From positions 3,100,001-3,164,000 of the forward strand of contig CM048839.1 of NCBI GenBank assembly GCA_026545765.1: 64,000 nt of DNA, written 5' to 3'. Below the pieces are notes generated by a model. It had not been told where the DNA came from. It saw only the letters and a list, made by a program, of their open reading frames with translations, and made no database searches. The position numbers and the translations under genes were made by a program. The DNA comes from Plantago major. Its lineage: Eukaryota > Streptophyta > Magnoliopsida > Lamiales > Plantaginaceae. Positions 11,945-24,627 of this stretch are shown in pieces. Every line of letters starts with the position of its first letter. Position 1 is the first letter of the stretch.

Positions 11945-13698
11945 ATGGTAATTCTCTCTCGCTTAACCTCCAATTCTTCTTCTTGTTGTATGTTAGAGGT
12001 TCGATTCGGTACTAATCTGGTTTCTGTATTGCAATGATTTGCAGCTGTTCTTCTCGTATTTCAAGGATTTGGTCGGCAGAGAAGTCACCGTGGAATTGAA
12101 GAATGATTTAGCGATTCGAGGAACGCTTCATTCGGTGGATCAGTATCTCAACATCAAGCTAGAAAACACACGGGTTGTTGATCAGGACAAGTATCCTCAT
12201 ATGGTACTTCTCCTTTTGCCTTTTGCTTATACGTTGTTAGGGTTCTTCTTTTACCTGGACAAATTAGTGAAGACCAATGTTTATGTTCTCAGTTTAGGTC
12301 ATGTGTTGCTGATTTAGATTGAATTGGTGGTTCTGAATCTCTTGAGCTGTGATTTTTCTGTGAATTTGGAATGCAGTGTTGATCTATAGTATAGTCTTAG
12401 TGGTTATGAATACTAGGATTATATAAGTTCCAGAATTGTGTTTTTCTGTGGAGTGATATTCTCTTCGGATTTTTGAGTTGGACTGCGAAACAGAAGAGGT
12501 CTAGCTAGAAACTCTATCTACATGGTACCCGCATCTATCCACCATATCTTTCACCTTTGTTAGGGTCTCTTCTTTGTACAGAAAATCCCATTTGAAGTTT
12601 ATCATAATCTCAAAAGAATTTGAGAGCCTATATGGAAAAATAAAGCAACATGTTTAGTGATTACTCATCATTGGCGATTTATATTAGAAGAGGCCACCCA
12701 GAGTTGCTCCCAGTCCTATTTTCAAGTGGCTGTTGATCATTAAAATTTAAAACCCCCAAAAGTCTGGCAACTCTATTTCAACTGTTTTCATTCTCAATCT
12801 GTCTTGCGGCTTGGCCGTCTCTCTAGCACATGCAAATGGACCATTTAACATTTTTTTAAGGTATTGACAGCAGGTCAAATAGAAGTTTCTTGTTGGGTTT
12901 AAGAACCATCGGCTGATATAGGTGTATAATAAAAAAAACTGACACTCAAATACTCAATGCAATGTGTTCTAGTCCCTAGTCAAGTTCACTTCCGTGCCCT
13001 TTCTCAGATTGTGTCACATTATAATCTGGTAGCATCCTTGCTAGGATAGTGGTTTCCAGTCAGAGTTGAAACTGCTGGAATCAGTGTAATGCCTTTGTAT
13101 TATCTTCTTAAGAGGTACTGAGGTACAGTGTGAATAGTTTCCCGGATATCTGAATCTATGTTGTGAGCTGGAATTTACTAGCTTTCTTCCGTGTTCACTT
13201 ATCATGGTAATTTAGGTTTAGAGCTCAATTCTTGCATAAACTGAAGCATCGCCCTGTATTTGCAAACCTTAGAGCTAAAAGTATTACCCCATTTGTTTAT
13301 TTAACAGCTTCCTGTCTGTTAGGAATTAGTTCAGACTTTATCGCCATATCCAGCCCAAGTATAATCAGTTGTAATGTAAGAGTGTTTTTTAACATATACG
13401 TGTCTTTAACCAGCTGTCAGTTTGACAATGATTTTACTGACTATATCTGGCCAGTAGTTATCTGGCCTGAATTTGTCATCCCCATGATGTATTAATACAC
13501 TTGTGTACTCTTAATGTCTTCTCCTGAATTTGTCACATTTCCTGATTTATTAATAAACTGATTTCCTCCTCTTGACAGCTTTCTGTGCGTAACTGCTTCA
13601 TCCGAGGATCTGTGGTCAGGTACGTCCAATTACCACCTGAGGGTGTTGATGTTGAACTGCTTCACGATGCCACCAGAAGAGAAGCTCGAGGGGGCTAA
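11945..13698 (+). CDS. LSM2: U6 snRNA-associated Sm-like protein LSM2
   Basis: Three exons: 11945-11947 (only the ATG), 12045-12203 and 13579-13698; 282 nt, 93 residues, the family's standard length. The protein reads MLFFSYFKDLVGREVTVELK at the start, with the Sm1 motif (about residues 12-42, GTLHSVDQYLNIKLEN) and the Sm2 motif (about 55-75, RNCFIRGSVVRYVQLP), and ends RREARGG. LSM2 is a subunit of both heptameric rings: LSM1-7 in cytoplasmic mRNA decapping and LSM2-8 on the U6 snRNA 3' end in splicing. The exon holding only the start codon is supported by the donor directly after ATG (ATG/gtaatt) and the acceptor before LFFS. Intron 2 is about 1.4 kb and holds nothing recognisable. Confidence 0.96.
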
Positions 13699-14463
13699 GT
13701 TCCAGCAGACTCCTTTAGCTGTACGAGCTCAAGGATGTAGTTGATTGCCTTTACTGGAAAGTGGATCACCTTATGATTTCTAAGATTTTCCTTATTGTCC
13801 GTAATCTCTAGATGTCCTCTGGCATGCCGTCATGCATTCTGATCTGCTGAAGGCATGTATATGACTGACATGAGAGTTGAATTCCTTAGCATACGCATGT
13901 AACTAAGAATATTGTTTGAATTTGTCTTGCTATGGAATTAGAAAATTGACTGAGACTTGGTGATTTTCTTGACCCCAACTTACTGGCAGAAATTTAAATG
14001 TTCCAAGCCTTGCAAAAATCCAGGCGTCCGATAAACTCTTATTCGGAAGGTGGATTAATATAAAAGTAAAATTTGCTGTGCCTCCTGTGAGAACATACAG
14101 TAGTGGAGACTGCAGAGGATGATTAGGTACTACAGTTACGATGTTATCCTCACATTAAGTTGACAATATTAATTGATTAATTAGCCGAGTTATGGCTCAA
14201 GTCGAGATGTAATGCACGGTCTGTGAAAGACAACTCTAGTATTGCTCGAGTCGAGATGTAGTTTGCCCAAGTTATCTATGAAAATCAAATTCCATAATGT
14301 TTAAAAGTGCTTGATTCGGTTAATTTAACCGATGGGTGCTAAGCAACTTATTTTCATGAAGTAATGGTGTCATGTTTACATAAAATCGTGGTCCTTATTC
14401 TTCTCTAGCAGTTGCAATAGTATACATTCTGGATTGCTGATGGCAAACATTTCATTTCCGTGA
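13699..14463. other. LSM2 3' region and tail of the convergent hydrolase gene
   Basis: Convergent intergenic DNA, about 765 bp, between the LSM2 stop and the stop of the minus-strand hydrolase. It should contain both 3' untranslated regions. No gene seen. Confidence 0.4.
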
Positions 14464-17400
14464 TCACTTGACATACTTGGTAAACCAATTCAGCATGTCT
14501 TGATGTGCCTCTTCGGCAGCTTTCACGGCCTTCTCGTCTTCCACGTTGTACCTCACAGTCCATCCATGAGCTTGACCATGGAAAATTTTCACAAAGCTTG
14601 GAACCTACAACAAACAGATGGCAAATCTTTACTCATTAGTTTTGGCTGTGAATGCAACACTAAGACAGTATAATCAAAATGATTTGTACATGCACTTGCA
14701 CATGAATCTTTCCATGTATATTCAAAATGATTAACCGGAAAAACTATTTGCAAAGTGCCAGAAAGAGACATAATGTAGACACACATCAGGTTTAGAAGAC
14801 AAAATCTCCTCGAATTGTTTGACTAGCTCTGGAGGAGTCATTTGGTCAATCTCAGCTCCCAAAATAGCTAGTGGCACCTTAACCTCTGCAATGGAAATGG
14901 TAATAATATTACATGTCGTTCATCGAATGTGACTCAAAGTACTTCTACCAGAACTAGTATTCAACAGTCTTAAAGGAATAAAGTGTATATCCATATGCAC
15001 GTACTAGGGATTCCATTATGCATCTATACAAAGAGCTCTCACATGATACTGAGATCATAAGTCCAGGAACTTTTGTATAACATGGTTTGGGAGCAGTATA
15101 AATCTAGTCTAGGATTTCATTTAAACATAAGACCCAAAAATGTATCAGATACTAGCATCCACGAGAATGAGTGAATAACGGTACACATCCTAAAACAGTT
15201 ATGAATGCTTCAATAGATCAAGTTCATACCTTTAATATCATCAACAGTAACAAATGATGGATGTAAGAGAACTCCAGCTTCAATAAGCCCAGATTTTGCT
15301 TGTTCCGCTACCACCTTTGCTGTCAGAAGGAAAATTGGAAGAAAAAAACAGAGAAAAACCAAGATCAGCGATCGGAGTTGAAACAAATAAGAAATGACCC
15401 GTGCAAAAAAAAAAAATATTTTTCCATTTTTTAAATTGTTTTTTCTTTTTCCTGTAGCTGTTGATCTTACCGCCATAGCAAAATCCAGCAGCACCAATGG
15501 CTGATATGCCTGTACTCCTCAGACCTTCAATGACAGCTTTAGACTCTTCATATGCTTTAAGCTACAGTAGTAATGACAGAATGTCAGAATTGCTCATGCA
15601 TGATTCTTCGACTGAAAGGTCGTACGAGAAGATGGGTAATAACACAAAGGCACACATATTGTCAGCAATTATGCAGACTACAATGCTAAGCAAGAACCAA
15701 TGAGAAAACCGCAAAAACAAGAAATCGTTTGATTGATGGCAAATCAGTTAACAAGAAACAAACCGGCTCATGATCTGCTTTCCAAGCTAATATAGGCCTC
15801 TCAGCATTGGAAGGGTTGTATGGATCTCCGTGGAAGAAATCGGGAACCACCACATGAAACCCAGAGGCTGCAACTTTATCAGCAAGTTTCCTACATGTTT
15901 TATAAAAGAATCCTGGCATTAGCTAAAAGAAAAAATAAGCCAGTGTAGTAGTTTTATATGTCAATGTGTAAATTTCCCGAAACAAAGTTTAACCACTGAT
16001 TTATCTAATAAATCATGTAACACACTATTGCGTAAAAAATATGACTGGCATCGTGTGTGTGAGTGATTGCTCTCGTGCACGCTGTGTATCCAGTTCTACT
16101 ACATATACAGTTATACTACCAAATGTTCGAAATCAACAGATGATTTAAACCAGTTACCAGTCCCAGTCTTATAGTTACTTGTGGGATTTGAACTTCTTAA
16201 AATAAGGAGATGAGAGTTGAGATCACTAACTAGTAGCAGGAGGAGGTAAACTCAATTTCATGCTAAAATAGAGGACAAATACAATATTGAAAAGTACTCT
16301 CCAAATGAACATACTAATAATAGGATTTAAACCTTATAAATTTATACAACATTTTCTATTCATGTTTGTGTGATTGGATTAATTCGTCTAAACTAGATGC
16401 CTGAATTTGTGCATATTATATATTTAGGAATCAAGACTGCATATAGGGAACAATTTATTAATCATAAGAATTGCTACTTTCTCAAATTTAAAGTTGTGTC
16501 GGGCTTTTATCGTAGGAAACCCATGTGTGAAGATTGTTTCCTTTTTCTCCTAATAAGTGTAAGTTCATCACGCAAAGCGCAAATTCAGAGTAATAGGAGT
16601 AACATACAAGTACTTGGACATAACAGCTCATATAAGCACTAAAGCATATATGAAGTCTTGCATAGTTGCATTTGCAGAGAAAACATAATACTTTGACGAT
16701 GAATTAATGAGCACAAAAGAAACGACATTAAAGATCAGATTGAGAAAGATAATACAAGTCGGAGTAGGAGGTACCTTAAATTAGGCGCTTCATACCCTGA
16801 AAAATTGTTGGCTCAGTAAGAAAGTGAATAGAGAGAATTATAAAAACTTATCACATTTAGTAGTTCCACTACATGCATGTTTCTATCCCATCACATAGTC
16901 AAGTAACCAACTTTTTAGCTGAACATAAGTAATTCAGAACATGAACTTGGAATTCATTTAACGCTTTCAAGTATTTTCAAGTGAGAGAAACAGGATAACA
17001 CCATCTATCATGTAGTTAAGGACTTTCAGATCGTCACCAAACATCACATGAATCTATAGTGCCAACTGCTTGTGGCTAAACTAGTTGCTCTCATGTGCAA
17101 AGATAATAATAAAAGTACAGAGGAGTTGTTATACAAAGTTCAAATAAAAACCATATAGAGGATAAGATCCTTTCTTCGCGATTTTCAAATTCATAGCAAC
17201 AATTGCCCTCATATGCAAAGATAATAAAAGTACAAACGGTGAAACGGATATGTTTCACAAATTTTAAATAAAAACCGTACAGACAATTACAGACAATAAG
17301 AGGAATATGTTTGTCTGATCATTTAGCAACAGTTGAAAACTACAAAATAGTTCGATGATCATTTCCAGTATCACCACAATTTCTATTAGGTTCAATTTAA

Positions 17401-17499
17401 CTCCTACATAAACACACAAATCGAATAAACACCACCACTAGTCCACCCTTGCTGCACAAAATACTCGATCAAACAGTGCTACAGCTAATTAAAAAACAG

Positions 17500-17547
<48 letters not shown>

Positions 17548-17865
17548 CGAGTACTCTAAAATGGCCAAAAGCAACAATAAAGTTAGGAAATGAAACAAAC
17601 AGACAGCATATAAAAGAATCTGCATCGAATCGAGTGTGAAATGAACAAGTTCATCATCTAATTTAACTTCAATCAGCTTTTGAATTTCACAAATTGGAGG
17701 ATCGTATCATAGTTTACCGAAAACGTCAGGTGCAAGGATAACGGCGAGCTTGGAATCCAACGGACCACAGGCGTAGCAACTGAGTCCGCCCAATTCAACC
17801 ACCGAGCCGACGCCGCTGCTCGGGCTGAGAGTCGGAGGATTCTCGCAGCACTGTGGGCCCGACAT
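14464..17865 (-). CDS. Dienelactone hydrolase family protein
   Basis: Seven exons on the minus strand: 17865-17718, 16796-16775 (22 nt), 15890-15764, 15561-15471, 15319-15230, 14885-14785, 14604-14464; 720 nt, 239 residues, all joins in frame. The protein begins MSGPQCCENPPTL and has the alpha/beta-hydrolase landmarks of the family: DVFGYEAPNLR, VVPDFFHGDPYN, the nucleophile elbow GFCYGAK (catalytic Cys), ILGAEIDQMTP (Asp) and HGQAHGW (His). The set Cys-Asp-His is the dienelactone-hydrolase triad. Plant members are cytosolic hydrolases of uncertain natural substrate and are often labelled endo-1,3;1,4-beta-glucanase-like from a maize homologue. I chose the ATG at 17865 rather than the in-frame one at 17973 because MSGPQCC is the usual start in this family. 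Intron 1 (about 920 bp) carries a (TAC)n run. The gene shares its upstream region with the divergent exonuclease gene. Confidence 0.92.
17500..17547. repeat. (TAC)16 microsatellite
   Basis: About sixteen perfect TAC units on the plus strand, within the first intron of the hydrolase gene. Confidence 0.95.
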
Positions 17866-18305
17866 TGCGTACGATTGGTGATTTTTGAGTCTACTGAGAT
17901 GAGGAGGAGAGTCCAGAAGAGAAGAAAGATGGTGTGGAGGAATTAGAATCAAGTAATGGCCAGAGAAGAACAAGTGCGACTTTGCTACTTACGGAAAACG
18001 CGATATATGTACTTAGAGGTGTTATGAAGCCGATAAAGGCTTGGTTCGTTAGTACCGACAAAGCTCGTTTAGGCTCAGTTAAATATATTTTTTATAGTTA
18101 TACATATTTTTCGTTAACGAGCTCAACTAACACTTGAATTAAATAAGCCAAGTTCGATCCTACTTAATGTGATTTGTAAATGAGCCGAGCCGAGCCGACC
18201 TCGAGTAATGAGATACTAACTTGGTTTGGCTTGCCAGTAACCAGTCACTCATAAGTCATACTATAAGTCAATAACTGTTTTATTCCCAGCTCAACCTGGG
18301 TGGCA
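17866..18305. promoter_or_regulatory. Shared upstream region of two divergent genes
   Basis: A 440-bp gap separates the ATG of the hydrolase (minus) from the ATG of the exonuclease-like gene (plus), so both promoters must lie here or in the first introns. From about 18010 to 18215 it is filled by a decayed copy of the GAGCC/CTCGAG-rich repeat (TAGAGGTGTTATGAAGCC at the left, GAGCCGAGCCGAGCCGACCTCGAG-like words split at the right), related to the hAT MITE at 4577. Confidence 0.5.
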
Positions 18306-21300
18306 ATGGAGTCCAGTGAAGATCCACCTAAAACCCTAGAGATAACGACGAGGTTAATTTATTCTGTGTGTTTGTTTGCGAATTCAATTGCTATTTTGAG
18401 TAGTACAGTAACTCAGTAATAGAAGACACGTGAAGGAAATGGCAATCTTTTGGATTCATTTTCTTCCATTGCTTTTCTCAGAAGAGAGTTTGATGAGCTC
18501 AATTAAGCATTAGAATTGAAACTCATACGCATTGAGGCTCGTTTCGGAGAATGGCTTGATGGGTCATTGCAAATTGGTCTTGCTTTTTTGCTTAGAATGA
18601 TCATTGCGTGATCATACCAGTATAAGGTGAATTGATTTGATGTAGTCAATTGATCAATGTAGCTAGAGATGGTACTTTTGATTTACTCCTTGCTGAATTA
18701 CTCAAGTAGTTGTTCACTGGCCATGTCTGATATATATTCAAATGTTCAATACAGTGAGATTCATCGTTTTGTTGTTGGTTTAGGCTCATGAATTTGGTGC
18801 AAAAGTGGTTGGTTTTTTCTTTATCATAAGCATAATATGGATGTAGTTTTAGATTACGTATTCAGTGCATATCGGTCTGCATTCTCGTTCAGTCTCTGAT
18901 TATATCGTTTGCCTTGATTGTCTTGAGTATGATGTAACTAAGACTTGCATCTCAGTAAGACTTGCTGTAAGTTTTCCTGCCTGGCTGCCTTAGTTGCTGT
19001 AAGTGTCATGCAAGTTTACATCTCATTTTGGATGCATTTTGGTCCAGATTCTGTTTAAAGCTACTTCAATACAACTCGATCTCGTTTGAGATATATGCTC
19101 TTTGTACTTTGTAGTTTCTTAGTTGGCCTTCCGCCTTCTTTCTTTTTCTTCGTTTATGCATTTGTTCTTTGAAAAAATAAGAAACTTGAGATTATAGTTA
19201 GGCGAGTTCCATCAAGTACTCTCTCTTTCACTCACTCCTACAACCTACCCCCTTTAAGAAGTTCTTATATATGGAGTGAGCATGATTATGGTTAATTTCT
19301 GCAACTTAATGAATTTTGTTCCTGTTATAAGCTCATTTGTATCTTGGTTCGTGTATACAAGTTTAATTTTTAACGCATTAAATTGACATAAATCTGTCAA
19401 CGTATACTACAATAAGCACTAATATATGTTCTTCTGTGTTTTGAGTTGTGTGTACAAGACACAGGGCCATTTAAATTTTACTCTTAAGAAAAAAGGGGGA
19501 AAAACTAACATTAGCTAATTGCAGGCACAAGTGTGCAGCATGTTTCAAGCAGTACAAGAAAAAGGAGCATCTTATTGCCCATATGAACATGTCGTGTCAC
19601 TCCGTTCACCGGCCTAAATGTGGAGCCTGTCATAAATACTGCAAAACCCTCAATTCACTGCAGGAGCACCTTATTGGTAAACAATTGTGTTAAAGCAGCT
19701 TATGTTAGACTGAATGTTTCTTATACGCCATTTCTGAAACATTTAGGTCAGCTGGCTAAAGGAAATTGCTCGGAAATTTTTGCTGATAGGGGCTGCGAAT
19801 TTTGTATGACATTTATTGCCAGCCAATCCGTTCTTGGTGAACACCAGAAAACATGCTGTCCATCTACCCCGTCTCGCCTGGTGAGTTATGACTTATGAGT
19901 ATATTTATAGCCTACGACAACAATGGCAGACGAGTATCTACTACGAACAACATAGTTATTGCCACTAAATGGATTCCTTAATTAGATATACGTGTGCAGT
20001 AATCAAACAAAGCGAGCTATTTACACTTGAACCCCTCCAGTATGTAACCACTAGTGCCTATTTCCCACCGTCTTTTGAAAAAATTACACTGACCTTCCCA
20101 TATAAGATGCAAAGTTAACCTCATAATGCTTGGTAGATGTATGGTTCTCCATGTCAGAGAGTTCACTTGTGTAATGGATATGTAATAAGGGAGCTTGTAC
20201 AGTGTATACACATTTTTAGAAGTTTCATCGACTTCTCCTTGGGGGGTGTAAATGTATTTTTTAGGGGCGGAGAAAGATGCAAGTTTTCGTGTATATGTGG
20301 GGGAGGAACCTGTAATCATGACCAACCATCTAGTGAGACCCGAATTATATCTCAAAACAACAGGGTGGCAGGTCTGAGGTGTTTATTACTGGAAGAATCC
20401 ATGTGTATGTAACTATATAGGAGTATCACTTAAAACATATAATTGCAGATTCTCATTGGAGTTTGGCGTCTTACCTGTGATACAGGAAACACTGTTACCA
20501 TGCACAGAAGCACGAATTATTGATCCGCCACCAGTTACTGCTGATGGATATCATCCCGAGGCTGTTGCAATTCGTGCTATGGTTGGAGGTGGGAGCAATG
20601 GTTCACTTGATCTTCCTGTTAGGGTGTGTCTCATTGATGAGACTGAAAAAATTATTTTTCATACTTTTGTAGTACCTCAAATTCCTGTTAGTATAGGTAT
20701 TTAGGTCCTGTTAGGAAATTTGTTAGATATTTTGTTAGAAATATCTGTTTAGATTTTGATCAGCAACATGATGACTTATCTTAGTCTCAGAAAGGTGATT
20801 AGTACTCTTGGTTCACTTGAACATTGTAAAAGAGTAAACCCACTAAGTATGATAGTCTAGCTAATCTTGTATAGGATGATAGGTCTCAAAATGTAATTTT
20901 TATTTTATGAAGAGAAGACCAAGAAGAAGACATCCAAGCGGAACAAGTTCAACGACATTGAAGATTTGAAGAAACTGCACAAGATTACTGAAATAGTTTT
21001 ACAGATACCTTGGTCAGATATCTTGAAGACACGAATAGTCTTAAACAAGCTGTGTCACAAGAGATATCTGAGAACTGGAAGGTTTTCTGAAAACCAGGAA
21101 AGTGCCCACAGATATCTACTCTCAGATACCTTGAACCTTAACCACATTTCTGAAAAAGAAATATATTGCAACAAAGTTCTTTCAATAAAGTGGTATCTGA
21201 AGATTGAAGATAAGGACGTGCAAAGAATCAGATAATACTAGTCTCTGATACTGAGCATAGTTCCGTTGGCACTACAGGACAAAAAGTACAGTACAATGCA

Positions 21301-23712
21301 TTTAATGCACGGACAAAGATGTCTAAATAAAAGCAACGGTACCTTCTGAAGAAAAGACAAACCTGCTGCAGTACTATACACATATATAAATAGTTTGAAT
21401 TTGATTTAAGCCGGATACTATTCAACGGCATTCAAATTCATCTATAAATATCAACACTTAGACTACTTGAGAAGACACCTTGAACTCCATAAACACGCTG
21501 AACAACATATTCTCTCAAGCAAACTACTTATCCTCAAAGCTTTATGTTGCGACCAGAGCTCCTGATCTTAAGTAGCACTAAAGTTCTAAGTGTCCTGATC
21601 CTAAACAAGCACTGCTATCTGTGAAAGAGTTGAATTGAAAGATCAAGTATCTGGGATTCATTCTCTTGAACATTTATCTAAGACTTGGGTCAGTAAAAAG
21701 AACAAGATACCATACATTGAAAAGTGTATTAAATATACTTGATTCACAGAGCTATCTGATTAACTGAAAAGTTATTAAAGAAGCTCATCTGACAACTCAA
21801 ACCAAAACCAACACCATCACTGGCGTGGAGTACAGGAAGTACTTAGTTTGAGAAACTAAGGAATAACTCCAAGGTTATTGAGCACAAGAAGTACTTAGCT
21901 TGGGAAGCTAGGGAATAGCTCAAAAAGGTTTCTGAGTACATGAAGTACTTGGGTGTGAAAGCCGGGGAACAACTCAGGGGGAACATTTGGTTGGGAACCA
22001 TTTGTTTAAGGAATTTTAGAATAGGATTTTTGTAAGGTGACATCAATTATCTATTCTAGTGAATTCTAGGTCTTTGGAAGACCGAAGTGGATTAGTTGGA
22101 GGATTACGCCACCTCCAGATACCACTATACTTGCTGTGTTATTTACTTCTCTTACATTTCATTTAACACACACACACTTTAACTGCTTCGCACTTATCTA
22201 TCTTAAGTCTTCCGCTCCTGAATACAAGATCGACATATCTACAGATATCTCGAGAATAGTTTTATCGACAAAAGTTAAAAAGACTATTCAACCCCTCTTT
22301 TACTTGCTATTCTGACCAATGGCCCATTTATTTATTTCCATTGTAAAGTTTGATGGTCATAGATCATGACCTCGTGAAAGTCTTTATGCTAGATGGTTGT
22401 TGTAAATTAAATTTTGCTTCAGGTATGAAGTAACAGGCATCACGGAGGAAAACCTGAGACATGCAATAAGGAAGTCCAAAATAAGATTTTGCAAATTCTC
22501 TACAACGGGGAGTCAATTTCAAGAGCTGGCTTAACTGGTGGAAAAGCAAGACTTCTTGTGGGTCACAATGTTAAATATGACTTGGATTGTCTGAGTATGC
22601 ATTATCCTTGAGGTAAAAGTATGGTGCGAGTTTTATAAGCCATTCTAGTTAATTCGTAATCCCTTTCAAATTTTACAGTTTATAAATAAAATGCAATGTC
22701 AAAGATGACAGGAAGTCCAATTATGCTTTCAATTATTTTTATACTTGAACTGTGAAAAGTAATGTTATTGTCTTCTGATTATACTTTCTGAAAATGAGTT
22801 TAGAAATTCAGACTCCTTTGTTTCCCTTTGACATGGTGAGATGCCTAGGTGATATGGTGTCTATTATTTTGCTTCAATTTTAATTCAATGTATGACATTA
22901 TTCAAGGTTGATTCGTATGAGTTGATGATTTGCCTAAATCATTTCTCTACAGGGATACTGCAAAGTACCCGCCTCTAACTAAGACGAATCTTTCAAGCCA
23001 CTCACTCAGATACCTAGTCAAGACCTATCTCGGGTAATTCCTCTACTCTTGATGATTCTTGATTATCTTTATGACAGCCCTATATGTAGTGTAGTGTTAG
23101 TGTGCAAATATGAAAATTATGTCTACTTCGTTACGCAATTGTTAGCGAGATAAACAGGTTGATCTAGTCTTTGCAGTGACTGACTCTAACTTCTTCCCCT
23201 TTCCCTTTTTTTAATGTCCTGTTGTTTCCATAAATGACAAAAAGGCATATCGAGCAATGTTGAGGTGTTTTTGACTTTTTTTCTCTTATGTTGTCAAGTT
23301 TTTGCTGTTGTATTCCTTACTCTTATGAATTGCATAAAGAGGCCTTCATTCAGACTTTCAGAGTAGAACATATGCAGAGAACACGAAGCACACAGATCTA
23401 AAATGATAGAATTAATGCAGATATGTTCATATCAGAATTGACACATGATATTGATATAACAGGTATGATATCCAGTCAGGGTTGCATGATCTGTATGCTG
23501 ATGGTGTATCCGTGATGCGGTTGTATAAAAGATTACGCTCCCAAAAACACCAAACAGAAGGAATGCAAGTTCCACCGGCTACTTGGATGTTGCAGAGTTT
23601 CAAGAACAGTTTCGAGTCATTGAGCCCGAGGGAACTCGAGAAAATGACGCCAGCTGAACTTTTTGCTATCTCAAAACCAGACTATAGGTGCTGGTGTCTG
23701 GACTCTCCTTAA
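18306..23712 (+). pseudogene. C2H2 zinc-finger / DEDDh-type exonuclease family gene, probably broken
   Basis: Exons that can be followed: 18306-18352 (MESSEDPPKTLEITT), 19525-19676, 19747-19880, about 20462-20700, about 22422-22600, 22953-23033, 23463-23712. The N-terminal part has Cys/His fingers (CAACFKQYKKKEHLIAHM, CGACHKYC…, CEFCMTF), the middle an exonuclease start (AIRAMVGGGSNGSLDLPVRV, FHTFVVPQIPV), then YEVTGITEENLR, GGKARLLVGHNVKYDLDCL, DTAKYPPL and SLRYLVKTYLG, and the end PDYRCWCLDSP. This matches plant exonuclease-family proteins with N-terminal C2H2 fingers (RNA exonuclease 4 / ISG20-like fold). The frame is not open: (1) the exon ending IPV does not join in frame to YEVTG; (2) within exon 5 the frame must shift between ENLRHA and EVQNKILQIL; (3) the same exon hits TGA after DCLSMHYP and ends in the wrong phase for DTAKYPP. 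A copia-like LTR sits in the intron between IPV and YEVTG. Probably a recent pseudogene. Confidence 0.75.
20709..22318 (+). mobile_element. Solo copia-like LTR inside the exonuclease gene
   Basis: A 1.6-kb stretch beginning TGTTAGGAAATTTGTTAG and ending near ATTCTGACCA (TG…CA). It has features of plant Ty1/copia LTRs: a TATA word (TCTATAAATATC, about 21440), a stretch with GGAGGATTACGCCACCTCC, CACACACACTTTAACTGC, and the near-terminal GACTATTCAACCCCTC. No internal coding sequence is present, so it is a solo LTR. The target duplication is not clean: GGTCC on the left against GGCCC two bases beyond the right end, or ATTCC (20681) against ATTC (22309), so the borders are uncertain by about 20 bp. 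Confidence 0.6.
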
Positions 23713-24627
23713 ACCCTGTGTTGGTTGGATGTGTAATTGCCACAAATATATTCAATGAAGCATTATCTATGAGTAATTTTTTCATGAGATATTCATAAAT
23801 TACTTCATTATCAAGATTTCAGCATCACATACATCAACCTCCAAGGAGAGACCAAGCATGTGTTCGGCATAGGATTACGGAGTAGAGTTTTGGGAAAAAG
23901 AGTTCTACTTTGTGAATAGTAATTGAGTTTGTGTTTTTCTATAAGATTTTAAGTTGTAAATATAACCGAAAACAATAGTAATTGAAACAGCTATGAGCTC
24001 AAGTCTGTACCCAAATATTCCAAGAAACTTTTTGATCCTTTGGCAAATGAGAGATTTTGCAACCGTGCCGTACCTAAGATTCTTATAATGCAATTTATAC
24101 GTTCATGTAATTCACTTATACTGATAAGATAGAGAAATAGTCTAGGTTATGACTTAGATGTTAGATATAAGTAAGAATTTATTATGTTTAACACTAACCT
24201 ATTTGCTAGTTTATAAACTCGATAAGCTAACTGATCTGGTGAGCTTATTTTATTTAATAAACTAGTTGATTAGTATGCCAACTGAGACTCTGTTCTCTTA
24301 ACTGAAATGAACTGAATTTATTTGTAATAATGCATTTCCCATATATTTCTGAATCAGACTTTAGGAGGTAGATTAGATGGTAGGTTATAAACTAACTAAT
24401 GTAACACCTTGTTAAGATAGATCACTAAAAAAGAAAAAAAGAGGCTAGCTCAACCAACTTATTTGTTGATATCTAGTTTTGCTAAACCGAGACAATATAA
24501 AAGACACTTTTTAGCAAAGAGCAAAATCGTTTTGAGCTTGGCTGCATACACCTCAGGGTTTAACAAATTGGAAAAACCTTCACACTGAAGCTAAAGAAGA
24601 GAGAACAGAAATATCTGAAAGAAAGAA
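23713..24627. other. Intergenic region upstream of PALE CRESS
   Basis: AT-rich DNA of about 915 bp. No gene seen. The last 150 bp lead into the plastid-protein gene and include the leader ACAGAAATATCTGAAAG just before its ATG. Confidence 0.35.

Noticed and set aside
20966-21235. 89-codon plus-strand frame
   Set aside because: Lies within the copia-like LTR and has no gag or pol resemblance.
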